A stretch of DNA of 64,000 nucleotides from Syntrophotalea acetylenivorans. GTDB taxonomy: Bacteria; Desulfobacterota; Desulfuromonadia; Desulfuromonadales; Syntrophotaleaceae. Both the position numbers and the translations under genes were made by a program. The DNA lies in assembly GCF_001887775.1 (NCBI RefSeq), contig NZ_CP015519.1, forward strand, positions 2,294,001 through 2,358,000. The letters are read 5' to 3'. The notes under the pieces were generated by a model, which ran no database searches, was not told the origin of the DNA, and worked only from the letters and a program-made list of their open reading frames with translations. Positions 8,096 to 15,258 of this stretch are shown here, piece after piece. Numbering within the stretch: position 1 is the first letter of the stretch; the number at the start of each line of letters is the position of its first letter.

Positions 8096-8887
8096 TCAGA
8101 GCAGAGTACCGTAGATTTCCGGCCGCCGATCGTGCCAGGCTGGAATTTCTTTCCGATAGGCGTTCATGTCGGCAAAGTCGAGCAGTGCTGTTGCTTCGGT
8201 AGCCTCCTCTCCTCCTTCAGCAAGGAATTCACCCCGCGGAGAAACAATCAGGCTCATACCAAAAAAACTCAGGCTGCCCAGCTGACCGCAGCTGTTGGTG
8301 GCGACCAGGAAGAACTGATTTTCAATCGCTCGGGCTCGTATCAGGGTGCGCCAGTGTAGCTGACGAGGGCTTGGCCATTGAGCGGGCAGGCAGACCACTT
8401 CTGCTCCATCCAGTGCCAGCTTCCGAAACATCTCGGGAAAGCGCAGATCGTAGCAGATGGCGACCCCGAGGCGCCCGGCAGAGGTGGCTATCACAAGGGT
8501 TGAGTCGCCCGAAGCCAGGAAGCGGTCTTCTTTCATCGGTGAAAAAAGGTGCAGTTTGCGATAGCGACCGACTTCCTGTCCTCGATCATGAATGAAGGCT
8601 GTGTTGTACAGAGAACCCCGGTCCTTTTCCGGCATACTTCCGACGATTACCATATTGAGGTTTGCGGATAGTTCACTTAGTTCGGCCGCAATCCGTGGTG
8701 TTGCATCAGCCAATGTGGGGAGTCGTTTGTAGTCGTAGCCGCTACTCCACATTTCAGGCAGTACGGCCAAGTGCGCGCCATGAGTGTGGGCCCGTTGAAT
8801 GGCTATGCGTGCCTGCTTCAGGTTGGCGTCGACATCCCCGGCAACGATGGGAAACTGTATGGCAGAGGCGCAAATTCCGGCGTTCAT
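8096..8887 (-). CDS. Carbon-nitrogen hydrolase (nitrilase superfamily, omega-amidase-like)
   Basis: A 263-residue single-domain enzyme of the nitrilase superfamily. The catalytic triad is complete: Glu45 in LPEMW, Lys111 in RKLHLF and Cys145 in AICYDLRFPE. The DLRFPE context and short length are closest to the Nit2/YafV omega-amidase branch, which hydrolyses alpha-ketoglutaramate or similar amides in metabolite repair. The substrate is inferred from the branch only. It stands alone; neighbours give no pathway clue. Confidence 0.9.
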   Translation of the reverse strand: MNAGICASAIQFPIVAGDVDANLKQARIAIQRAHTHGAHLAVLPEMWSSGYDYKRLPTLADATPRIAAELSELSANLNMVIVGSMPEKDRGSLYNTAFIHDRGQEVGRYRKLHLFSPMKEDRFLASGDSTLVIATSAGRLGVAICYDLRFPEMFRKLALDGAEVVCLPAQWPSPRQLHWRTLIRARAIENQFFLVATNSCGQLGSLSFFGMSLIVSPRGEFLAEGGEEATEATALLDFADMNAYRKEIPAWHDRRPEIYGTLL

Positions 8888-9010
8888 GGAAAACCTTTTC
8901 CTGTAGGGCAGGTTTAAGAATGGCTAATATTTTTCTGCACCAGCTTGAACAAGCAAATTTAGGATCCGGAAAATCAGGTTGCATTGAGAGCTATAGGAAG
9001 TCGATCTCTT

Positions 9011-9035
9011 TATCTAAAGGCAAAGCCTCTAGATA
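9011..9035. repeat. 25-bp imperfect palindrome
   Basis: TATCTA at 9011-9016 pairs with TAGATA at 9030-9035, and AGGC at 9018-9021 with GCCT at 9025-9028, around an AAA loop with one mismatch. It could be an operator or an RNA hairpin. It is 156 bp before the predicted -35 box of the Mrp operon and 124 bp upstream of the nitrilase start. Confidence 0.45.
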
Positions 9036-9166
9036 GCGGCTTGTTCCCGGCGCCAAGAAGAATGGCGAAGCTCGATTATAGTCCAGAGCCTTAGGTAGGG
9101 CAAGTTGCTCGCCTGAAAGGGAATGCAGCCGGGTGTGTAATCAATTTCGCTGGGTGGATACGATGC

Positions 9167-9195
9167 TTGACCCCCATCTGTAACCGTGCTAAAAA
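9167..9195 (+). promoter_or_regulatory. Candidate sigma-70 promoter of the Mrp operon
   Basis: TTGACC at 9167-9172, a 17-bp spacer and TAAAAA at 9190-9195. The -35 is good, the -10 weak. It lies 185 bp before the first operon gene. Confidence 0.4.
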
Positions 9196-9379
9196 TCCTG
9201 TGTTGAAGCGGCTTGGACCTTGGTTGGGGGCGCTTTCTGCCCTAGCTCAAAAGGTCTTGAGATGTTCGGCCTTTGTTTGCCTAAGCACCGGATTCTCTGA
9301 AGTCCTGTTGCTCTGGCCCTCGCCTGATCCTTGTTAGGCATGCGCCCGTTGCTTTGCCCGCCGGAGGAAAGTTCTGTTC

Positions 9380-9865
9380 ATGGCCACCAAAATCGCCACC
9401 TTTATTACCATGCTTCTGTTCTGGGTGATGCTGTCGGGCATGTTCGATGCCTTCCATTTTTCCCTGGGGATGGTCAGCTGTCTGCTGGTGACCCTGTTCA
9501 GTCAAGAACTCCTCTTCTATGGCGGTAAAAAAAGATCCTGGATCCTGGGCACCCTCGGTGCAATGCTCTATTTTCCCTGGTTGTTCTGGCAGATTATCCT
9601 GGCCAATCTGGAGGTGGCTTATATCGTCTTGCATCCAAAGATGCTCGATAGGATCGATCCGCACCTGGTCCGTTTTAAAACCCGGCTCCAGCGGCCCATT
9701 GCTAGGGTCGCCTTCGCTCAATCGATTACCCTGACCCCCGGAACCATTACCGTCGATCTCCACGACGACCAATTCACTGTCTATGCCCTGACCCGCAGCG
9801 CCGCCGAATCCCTTCCCGGGGAGATGGAACGGCGAGTCGGCAAGGCCCTTGATTCGGCATCCTGA
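9380..9865 (+). CDS. mrpE: Mrp antiporter subunit E
   Basis: A 161-residue MnhE/MrpE-family membrane protein, first gene of a ten-gene operon. The two N-terminal hydrophobic segments, the middle motif EVAYIVLHPK and the soluble C-terminal part with TLTPGTITVDLHDD are typical of the family. GGAGG lies about 12 bases upstream of the ATG. MrpE supports assembly or activity of the multi-subunit cation/proton antiporter in the inner membrane. The stop overlaps the ATG of mrpF by one base. Confidence 0.92.
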   Translation: MATKIATFITMLLFWVMLSGMFDAFHFSLGMVSCLLVTLFSQELLFYGGKKRSWILGTLGAMLYFPWLFWQIILANLEVAYIVLHPKMLDRIDPHLVRFKTRLQRPIARVAFAQSITLTPGTITVDLHDDQFTVYALTRSAAESLPGEMERRVGKALDSAS

Positions 9866-10149
9866 TGGAAAACTTATTTCTTGCTAGCGGTATGATCTTT
9901 ATGGTTTTGGTAGCCCTCTGTCTGCTTCGTGTGGTCGGCGGGCCGACAGTTCTCGACCGGATTCTTGGCGCCAATGTCATCGGCACCAAGGTGACCGTAC
10001 TGCTTCTGATCATCGGAGTCTTGTATAACAAGGTCGAAATGTTTGTCGACATAGCCATCGCCTATGCTTTGTTGAACTTTATTACCACCCTTGGAGCGGC
10101 CAAGTATTTCCTGCACCGCAAAAAGGCAGGTTTGCAGGAAAACGACTGA
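9865..10149 (+). CDS. mrpF: Mrp antiporter subunit F
   Basis: A 94-residue protein with three membrane helices. The motif RVVGGPTVLDRILGANVIGT marks MnhF/MrpF. It overlaps mrpE by one base and is followed 16 bp later by mrpG, so translation is coupled. It is a small core membrane subunit of the Mrp complex. Confidence 0.93.
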   Translation: MENLFLASGMIFMVLVALCLLRVVGGPTVLDRILGANVIGTKVTVLLLIIGVLYNKVEMFVDIAIAYALLNFITTLGAAKYFLHRKKAGLQEND

Positions 10150-10165
10150 CGGAAAGGACGCTGGT

Positions 10166-10489
10166 ATGCACTGGATTGCTGGCTTTTTGATAGTGGCAGG
10201 TCTGTTCTTTTTTGCCGTGGGGGTTCTCGGCATCCTGCGCTTCCCCGATTTTTACACCCGTCTGCACGCTGCAGGTAAATGTGATTCCCTGGCTGCAGTG
10301 CTGATTATCGCCGGCGTCGCTCTCTACAATTTGACAGACTATTCTTTTGCCAATTTGCTGGTCAGTTTAAAAATCATGGCCATTGCGGTGTTTGTATTCG
10401 TCGCCAGTCCCACAGCGACTCATGCTATTACCAAGGCGGCGCTGGTGATCGGCGTTGAGCCCTGGAGCCGAAAGGATCGGGATCAATGA
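10166..10489 (+). CDS. mrpG: Mrp antiporter subunit G
   Basis: A 107-residue three-helix protein of the MnhG/MrpG family (GVLGILRFPDFYTRLHAAGK is the family signature). I start it at the ATG at 10166 after GGAAAGGA; a longer frame from 10091 overlaps mrpF without a ribosome site. It overlaps the next gene by 4 bases. Confidence 0.93.
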   Translation: MHWIAGFLIVAGLFFFAVGVLGILRFPDFYTRLHAAGKCDSLAAVLIIAGVALYNLTDYSFANLLVSLKIMAIAVFVFVASPTATHAITKAALVIGVEPWSRKDRDQ

Positions 10490-10731
10490 TCTGGCAACTC
10501 GATCAATTTGCTCTGCTGCTGGTGGTGATCTGCGCGGTGGCGGTTATTACCGTTCGCGACCTGCTTAGCGCAGCGGTTATCTTCGGCGTCTACAGCTTTC
10601 TCATGTGCCTGTTGTGGGCCAAGATGGGGGCGGTGGACGTGGCTTTTACCGAGGCGACGGTTGGCGCCGGCATCAGTACCGTGCTGTTTATTGCCGCCAT
10701 CTATCGCACCACGCGAAGGAGCAAGGATTGA
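10486..10731 (+). CDS. MbhD-like subunit (DUF4040; MrpA C-terminal piece)
   Basis: An 81-residue membrane protein with the DUF4040 motif DLLSAAVIFGVYSFLMCLLW and GAVDVAFTEATVGAGIST. In canonical Mrp this region is fused to the C-terminus of MrpA, and in membrane-bound hydrogenases it is the separate subunit MbhD. Here it is a free gene. The ATG overlaps the end of mrpG (ATGA), and its stop overlaps the start of the next gene. Confidence 0.9.
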   Translation: MIWQLDQFALLLVVICAVAVITVRDLLSAAVIFGVYSFLMCLLWAKMGAVDVAFTEATVGAGISTVLFIAAIYRTTRRSKD

Positions 10732-11000
10732 AAATATTCGCCTTACTCGCCACCTTGGCAACCGGTATCGTACTGTTATACGGCACGGGCGATTTCGCGC
10801 CTTGGGGCGACCCGAATTCGCCGGCCAACAGCCACCTGTCGCCGGTTTATATCGAGCGCGCGGTGGAGGAAACCCACGTGCCCAACCTGGTAACGGCCAT
10901 TCTCGGCGATTATCGTGGTTACGATACCATGTTTGAAACGGTGGTTATCTACTGTGCCGGGATGGCGGTAGTCAGCGTCCTGCGAAGGAGCCGTTCATGA
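10728..11000 (+). CDS. MbhE-like subunit (MrpA C-terminal/MrpB N-terminal-type piece)
   Basis: A 90-residue protein starting with TTG at 10728, which overlaps the stop of the DUF4040 gene; GAAGGAG lies 5 bases upstream. The segment VEETHVPNLVTAILGDYRGY followed by DTMFETVVIYCAGMAVV is the MbhE-like signature of hydrogen-evolving hydrogenases and of Mrp antiporters. There is one helix at each end with a loop outside the membrane. The ATG-based frame opens further upstream in the wrong context, so the TTG start is preferred. It overlaps mrpB by 4 bases. Confidence 0.85.
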   Translation: MKIFALLATLATGIVLLYGTGDFAPWGDPNSPANSHLSPVYIERAVEETHVPNLVTAILGDYRGYDTMFETVVIYCAGMAVVSVLRRSRS

Positions 11001-11476
11001 AACAGCTTCAGGAGCAGGCCGGTCGGAACCCGGAGGGGGACAACCTGATCATTCGTACAGCAGTGCGTTTGTTGGTGCCCTTCATCCAGTTGTACGGCCT
11101 GTATGTCATTGTTCACGGCCATTACAGCCCCGGCGGCGGGTTTCAGGGCGGTGTAGTGCTCGGCGCTTCGTTCATTCTGCTGGCTCTGGCCTACGATTTG
11201 AAAACCTCCCTGAGTTTTATGTCGGAGCGGGTCAATGGCCTGCTCAGCAACGTCGGTGCGCTGATTTTTGTCGGCATTGCCTTGCTTTGTGCCCTGCTTG
11301 GCGGACTGTTCCTCGATTATGCCGCCTTGGCGCGCCTGATTCCCATGGCCGCTGAAGAATGGCGTTCCTTCGGGATTTTTCTCGTTGAATTGGGAGTCGG
11401 CTTGGCGGTTATGAGCATTATGGCTTCACTGTTCTGGGACCTCGCCTCGGGCGGCGACATGGGGGAAGGGCTCTGA
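10997..11476 (+). CDS. mrpB: Mrp antiporter subunit B
   Basis: A 159-residue membrane protein with the MnhB motif HGHYSPGGGFQGGVVLGASF, four predicted helices and GAAGGAG before the ATG. It is a core subunit between MrpA-type and MrpC-type subunits. One base separates its stop from mrpC. Confidence 0.95.
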   Translation: MKQLQEQAGRNPEGDNLIIRTAVRLLVPFIQLYGLYVIVHGHYSPGGGFQGGVVLGASFILLALAYDLKTSLSFMSERVNGLLSNVGALIFVGIALLCALLGGLFLDYAALARLIPMAAEEWRSFGIFLVELGVGLAVMSIMASLFWDLASGGDMGEGL

Positions 11477-11477
11477 T

Positions 11478-11867
11478 ATGGATCAACTGCTGACGGAAAT
11501 CGTCGATAAATACAATTATTGGCTCTACGTGGTGCTGATGATGATCGGCTTTTACGCCATGATCGGCAAACGCAATCTGGTTAAGAAGCTGTTGGGCATG
11601 AATATCTTTCAGACCGCTATTATTTTGTTTTATGTCTCTACCGGGGTTAAGCGCGGCGGCCAGATTCCCATTCTCGACAAGTATGCGGCGCTGAGTCACG
11701 GCGTTGATGCCAGCCAGATAATTAATCCCCTGCCCCATGTGCTGATGCTCACCGCTATTGTCGTTTCGGTGAGTGTTACCGGTGTGGCGCTGGCCATTCT
11801 GGTTCGTATCTATCGAGAATATGGCACTCTTGAGGAAGACGAAATTCTGGAGAAGATTCGCTCATGA
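11478..11867 (+). CDS. mrpC: Mrp antiporter subunit C (NuoK-like)
   Basis: A 129-residue three-helix NuoK/MnhC homologue. GMNIFQTAIILFYVS and DPLPQ-like INPLPHVLMLTAIVVSVSVT are the family signatures. NuoK-type subunits carry one of the charged residues of the proton path. It overlaps the following antiporter gene by 4 bases (ATGA). Confidence 0.93.
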   Translation: MDQLLTEIVDKYNYWLYVVLMMIGFYAMIGKRNLVKKLLGMNIFQTAIILFYVSTGVKRGGQIPILDKYAALSHGVDASQIINPLPHVLMLTAIVVSVSVTGVALAILVRIYREYGTLEEDEILEKIRS

Positions 11868-13354
11868 CCGCCACCAATCTACATCTCTACGTCATGGTGG
11901 CGCCGCTGCTGAGTGCCTTTGCCGTGAACCTGCTCGGTCGCCGCAATCGCACCTGGATCGGCCCGATCGCCGTCGGTGCTTTAAGTTTTTCCACCATAGG
12001 CGCTTTGCTGACCATGCAACGAGTTTGGCAGCATGGTGCTTATCGCTATACGGTTGGAAATTGGAAGCCTCCCTACGGCATTGAGCTGGTCATCGACCCC
12101 CTCAGCGCCTTAATGCTTTTGCTGGTCTCGACAGTGGCCCTCATTGCCACGGTCGGTGCTTTGAAAAGTGTCGAGCAGGAACTGCCGGGGCGGGACCACC
12201 TCTTCTTTACCCTTTATCTGATTCTGGTGGCCGGATTGCTTGGCCTGGTCATGACCGGCGATGCTTTCAATCTCTATGTGTTGCTGGAGATCACCTCCAT
12301 CACCACCTACGGTCTGATTGCCATGGGTCGCGGTCGTGCGCCGCTGGCGAGCTTTAATTACATCATCATGGGCTCCATCGGTGCCTGCTTCTATCTGCTT
12401 GGGGCCGGCTACCTGTATATACTTACCGGCACCCTGAACATGGCCGATATCGCCTCGATCCTGCCCGGCCTCCAAAGTCATGCCGCGATGGCTACCGCCT
12501 TCGGTTTCATGATCGTTGGGTTGTGGGTCAAGATGGCCTTTTTCCCCCTGCACAACTGGTTGCCAAACGCCTACAGTCTGGCGCCGACCGGCGCCGGAAT
12601 GATGATTGCGCCCCTCATGACCAAGGTCACGGTCTATCTGATGATCCGGATCATGTTCTCGGTCTTTTCACCGGAATACACCTTTTTTGCTCATGCCGGA
12701 GTACAGTCCGGCATCGTCTGGGTTGCCTCCCTGGCTATTTTGTGCGCTTCGGCTCTGGCCCTGGCGCAACGCAATCTGCGGCGGATGCTGACCTATATCC
12801 TGGTGGCCGAAGTGGGATACATGGTCGGCGGAGTATGGCTGGCCAATAGTACCGGCATGACCGGAGCGGTGTTGCACATCGTCAACGATGCGTTAATGAC
12901 CCTCTGTCTGTTTTTGGCTGCCGCGGCCATCATCTATCGTACCGGCAGTCTCGATTTCGACCGTTTGACCGGTCTCTATCGGCGCATGCCTCTGACCATG
13001 GCTGCTTTTACCGTGGGCGCTTTTTCCATGATCGGGGTGCCGCCGACCTGCGGTTTCTTCAGTAAGTGGTATCTGATCCTCGGCGCGGTGGAGGCAGGGC
13101 ACTGGGAGTTTGTGGCGGCACTGCTGCTCAGCAGCCTGATCAATGCGGTACTGTTTTTTCGTATTATTGAGATCGCCTATTTCAAGCCTGCTCCCCAGCC
13201 AACCTCTGGCGGTGTGCTGGCCGGTGAGGCGCCGCTGATGCTGCTTAAACCCCTTCTGTTGACCGCCTTTGCTTTGATTGTGGTCGGTATCAGCTCCGGA
13301 CCTCTGGTCAGTCAAATTATTCGTTTGGCTCTGCCGGCTGGGTTTGCCCCGTAA
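11864..13354 (+). CDS. mrpD: Antiporter-like subunit D (first of three)
   Basis: A 496-residue NuoL/M/N-type membrane protein with about 14 helices. Key features are the helix-5 glutamate in VLLEITSITTYGL, the lysine-bearing VKMAFFPLHNWLPNAYSLAP and the GVPPTCGFFSKW motif. These subunits translocate protons and, in Mrp, exchange Na+ or K+. It is one of three such subunits in this operon. A 177-bp gap follows. Confidence 0.93.
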   Translation: MTATNLHLYVMVAPLLSAFAVNLLGRRNRTWIGPIAVGALSFSTIGALLTMQRVWQHGAYRYTVGNWKPPYGIELVIDPLSALMLLLVSTVALIATVGALKSVEQELPGRDHLFFTLYLILVAGLLGLVMTGDAFNLYVLLEITSITTYGLIAMGRGRAPLASFNYIIMGSIGACFYLLGAGYLYILTGTLNMADIASILPGLQSHAAMATAFGFMIVGLWVKMAFFPLHNWLPNAYSLAPTGAGMMIAPLMTKVTVYLMIRIMFSVFSPEYTFFAHAGVQSGIVWVASLAILCASALALAQRNLRRMLTYILVAEVGYMVGGVWLANSTGMTGAVLHIVNDALMTLCLFLAAAAIIYRTGSLDFDRLTGLYRRMPLTMAAFTVGAFSMIGVPPTCGFFSKWYLILGAVEAGHWEFVAALLLSSLINAVLFFRIIEIAYFKPAPQPTSGGVLAGEAPLMLLKPLLLTAFALIVVGISSGPLVSQIIRLALPAGFAP

Positions 13355-13531
13355 CTACTGCAGTCTTTGTTTTTGGCCCATACAGCAAAGGCTGGGGGCG
13401 TCTTCAATTATTGATCTTGTTTTAATGGGGGTCGAAAAGACCTCAGCTGGTGTCTAATGCCCGCCCATGGGCTTTAAGGGTGGAGAGTAACTGCCCGCCA
13501 AGGAGATGGCGCCTCTGGTGCCGAAACAATC

Positions 13532-15001
13532 ATGAGCTATTACCCTTCCCTATTGCCTTTGGCGGCGATCTGCGTATCGTTGCTGGCTACTGTGCCGATC
13601 CTGCTGTCGGACCGCAAACCGAATCTGCGTGAATCCTGGACTCTGCTGGCCGCCATCACTAAGTTTTGTCTGGTGGTTGTCATGCTGCCAAATGTGCTGG
13701 CAGGCCAAGGCTATGCTTTGACCTTGGCCGAGGTGATCCCCGGGGTTCCAATTCAACTGCGGGTGGATGCCATGGGCATGCTTTTCGCCCTGGTGGCTTC
13801 CCTACTGTGGATCTTCACCTCCATCTATTCCATCGGCTACATGCGTTCCTTACAGGAGCACGCCCAGACCCGTTATTTCGCTTCTTTTGCGGTGGCCATC
13901 GGGTCGACCATCGGTGTGGCGTTTTCCGCCAACCTGCTGACTCTTTATCTCTTTTACGAACTGCTGTCTCTCTCCACCTACCCGCTGGTGACCCATAAGC
14001 AGAACGACGAGGCGCGTGCTTCGGGGCGTAAGTATTTAAGCTATATCCTCGGTGGTTCAATCGGCCTGGTGTTGCCGGCCATGCTGATTACCTATTCGCT
14101 CGCCGGTACCCTCGATTTTACTCCCGGTGGCATTTTGGCCGGGCAGGCGTCGAGTGCCACCCTGACCCTGTTGCTGGTGCTATTCCTGTTTGGCTTTGCC
14201 AAGGCGGCCCTGATGCCGATGCACGGCTGGCTGCCGGCGGCGATGGTGGCGCCGACACCGGTCAGCTCCTTTTTGCACGGGGTGGCGGTGGTCAAGGTCG
14301 GGGTCTTCTCCGTCCTGCGGGTGATCTTCGGCATCTTCGGCACCGGCCTGCTCAGCGACCTTGATCTCGGCATAATTATCACCATCGTAGCCTCAGTGAC
14401 GACCCTGACCGCTTCTCTTATTGCCCTGACCCAGGACAACCTCAAGCGCCGGCTGGCTTATTCCACCATCGGCCAGCTCGCCTATATTATCCTTGGTGTG
14501 TCGATCCTTTCCCCGGTGGCGATGACCGGCGGGGTCATGCACATCGCTTGTCATGCCTTCGCCAAGGTGACCCTGTTTTTCTGCGCCGGAGCCATCTATG
14601 TTGCCAGCCATAAGAAGAACGTTTCCGAAATGAGTGGACTCGGTCGGGTTATGCCCTTTACCTTCGGCGCCTTCGCCGTCGCTTCTTTAAGCATGCTCGG
14701 CGCTCCGCCTTCGGCCGGTTTTGTCTCCAAGTGGTTGATGCTTAACGGTGCGGTGGATGCCGGTCAGTTCGCCCTGATCGCGGTGTTTCTGATCAGCGCC
14801 CTGCTCAACGCCGCGTATTTTATTCCAGTGGTCTATCAGGGGTTTTTCGGTAAACCATCGGAGGAAATAGCTGCTATCGACGGTATGCGGGAGGCTCCCC
14901 TGGCATTGGTGATTCCGCTGTCGGTCACGGCGGCCATTTCCATGGCCATCGGTATTTATCCCGATTTCTTTTTGCGTTTAGCTGAGGTTGTGCAGCCATG
15001 A
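13532..15001 (+). CDS. Antiporter-like subunit D (second of three)
   Basis: A 489-residue NuoL/M/N-type protein. Helix 5 carries LFYELLSLSTYPLVTHKQ, the broken-helix region AKAALMPMHGWLPAAMVAPT and VSSFLHGVAVVKVG, and the C-terminal part GAPPSAGFVSKW. Strong similarity to MrpD, with MrpA/NuoL traits (SSFLHG). The ATG at 13532 has only a distant AAGGAG (13500-13504), so the start is less certain. It overlaps the next small gene by 4 bases. Confidence 0.92.
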   Translation: MSYYPSLLPLAAICVSLLATVPILLSDRKPNLRESWTLLAAITKFCLVVVMLPNVLAGQGYALTLAEVIPGVPIQLRVDAMGMLFALVASLLWIFTSIYSIGYMRSLQEHAQTRYFASFAVAIGSTIGVAFSANLLTLYLFYELLSLSTYPLVTHKQNDEARASGRKYLSYILGGSIGLVLPAMLITYSLAGTLDFTPGGILAGQASSATLTLLLVLFLFGFAKAALMPMHGWLPAAMVAPTPVSSFLHGVAVVKVGVFSVLRVIFGIFGTGLLSDLDLGIIITIVASVTTLTASLIALTQDNLKRRLAYSTIGQLAYIILGVSILSPVAMTGGVMHIACHAFAKVTLFFCAGAIYVASHKKNVSEMSGLGRVMPFTFGAFAVASLSMLGAPPSAGFVSKWLMLNGAVDAGQFALIAVFLISALLNAAYFIPVVYQGFFGKPSEEIAAIDGMREAPLALVIPLSVTAAISMAIGIYPDFFLRLAEVVQP

Positions 15002-15258
15002 CCCTTGTTCGGACCATCGAAGCCCTTCGCCAGCGCTGGTCGCTGTTAGTGCGGATGTTTATTGTGCTGTTGGTTCTGCTCGTGCTCATCGATGCGGTGC
15101 CGTTTTTGATCGACAAAGAAAAGGCTCATACAGCTATGGAGTCGATTCCCGGGTTCTGGTCCCTGTTCGGTTTCTTCAGTTGTGTGCTGATCGTCTATAT
15201 CTCCAAGTATCTCGGCAAAATAGGCCTGCTGCAGCGGGAGGATTTTTACCATGACTGA
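14998..15258 (+). CDS. Two-helix membrane protein of the Mrp operon
   Basis: An 86-residue protein with two membrane helices (about 19-37 and 53-72) and a charged C-terminus (LGKIGLLQREDFYHD). It overlaps both neighbours, the antiporter subunits on either side, so it is almost certainly made with the complex. I do not recognise it as a standard Mrp subunit; it may be an accessory or assembly subunit. Confidence 0.75.
   Translation: MTLVRTIEALRQRWSLLVRMFIVLLVLLVLIDAVPFLIDKEKAHTAMESIPGFWSLFGFFSCVLIVYISKYLGKIGLLQREDFYHD

Larger units (their letters stand above)
8888..9379. other. Intergenic region between nitrilase and Mrp operon
   Basis: This 492-bp divergent spacer holds a 25-bp near-perfect palindrome at 9011-9035 and a candidate promoter at 9167-9195 pointing to the Mrp operon. 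No gene is supported. Confidence 0.5.

Noticed and set aside
9011-9060. Possible cyclic di-GMP riboswitch (GGCAAAGCC words)
   Set aside because: The conserved riboswitch core and second stem are missing; the segment is better described as a simple palindrome.
10486-11000. Evidence for a membrane-bound hydrogenase
   Set aside because: The MbhD/MbhE-like subunits also belong to Mrp antiporters, and no NiFe large or small subunit or Fe-S subunit is present.
13506-13535. Nine-codon leader peptide overlapping the second antiporter subunit start
   Set aside because: The GGAG lies directly against the ATG with no spacing, so initiation there is unlikely.
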